Shown in pieces: positions 7,585 through 7,619 of a stretch of 7,619 nt of DNA; position 1 is the first letter of the stretch; each line of letters starts with the position of its first letter. Made by a program: the position numbers and the translations under genes. The DNA is from Halieaceae bacterium (GTDB lineage: Bacteria; Pseudomonadota; Gammaproteobacteria; Pseudomonadales; Halieaceae): the NCBI GenBank assembly GCA_018666055.1, contig JABJAS010000165.1:1-7619 (forward strand), in the 5' to 3' direction. Below the pieces are notes generated by a model that saw only the letters and a list, made by a program, of their open reading frames with translations, was not told the origin of the DNA and did no database searches.

Positions 7585-7619
7585 ATGGCGCTGATCAGCT
7601 TAAGGCAATTACTGGACCA
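7585..7619 (+). CDS. fba: Class II fructose-1,6-bisphosphate aldolase, first 11 codons only
   Basis: The window ends just inside a new gene. TAGGAG at 7572-7577 lies 7 nt before an ATG that reads MALISLRQLLD and then runs off the edge. This N-terminus is that of class II fructose-bisphosphate aldolases of the Pseudomonas/Calvin-cycle proteobacterial type, and aldolase commonly follows pgk in such operons. The enzyme cleaves fructose-1,6-bisphosphate to glyceraldehyde-3-phosphate and dihydroxyacetone phosphate, or condenses them. No catalytic residue is inside the window, so the call rests on 11 residues and gene order. Confidence 0.8.
   Translation, partial: MALISLRQLLD

Overview
The window reads as a well-packed chromosomal core-metabolism locus from a proteobacterium, most likely a gammaproteobacterium. 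MetK, Tkt and Pgk match their enterobacterial counterparts over long stretches. The second dehydrogenase is of the Epd (erythrose-4-phosphate dehydrogenase) type, and the order tkt-epd-pgk-fba next to metK plus an ArsR/methyltransferase regulator resembles the pseudomonad arrangement as I recall it (not checked here). There are no mobile elements, CRISPR arrays, tRNA or rRNA genes, and no broken genes. The class II aldolase start is of the type seen in Pseudomonas and Calvin-cycle proteobacteria rather than E. coli FbaA. I cannot name a genus.

Layout. The left third is a two-gene unit on the minus strand: a 329-residue ArsR-type regulator fused to a SAM-dependent methyltransferase-like domain (probable SahR, 2135-1146), followed after 23 nt by metK (1122-1, cut by the window's left edge). 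A 138-bp divergent intergenic region (2136-2273) holds an AT-rich imperfect palindrome, the best operator candidate in the window, bracketed by GC-rich 8-bp inverted-repeat arms. On the plus strand comes rpiA (2274-2957, GTG start), then a 401-nt stretch without a convincing gene (2958-3358) that contains stem-loops and a possible promoter. A tightly packed run follows: tkt (3359-5359), epd (5362-6411, 2 nt after tkt), pgk (6408-7562, 4-nt ATGA overlap with epd) and the first 11 codons of fba (from 7585).

How the genes work together. RpiA and Tkt are steps of the non-oxidative pentose phosphate pathway. Tkt produces and consumes erythrose-4-phosphate, which Epd oxidises towards pyridoxal phosphate. 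Pgk and Fba are glycolytic/gluconeogenic enzymes. On the other side, MetK makes SAM, and the regulator is predicted to sense SAM or SAH. Because rpiA and the regulator-metK unit diverge from one short region with one palindrome, the SAM cycle and pentose metabolism may share control; this is inference.

The genes are ordinary. The less ordinary content is regulatory: the nested inverted repeats in the divergent promoter region, and two inverted repeats that each overlap the likely ribosome-binding site of a downstream gene (tkt and epd).
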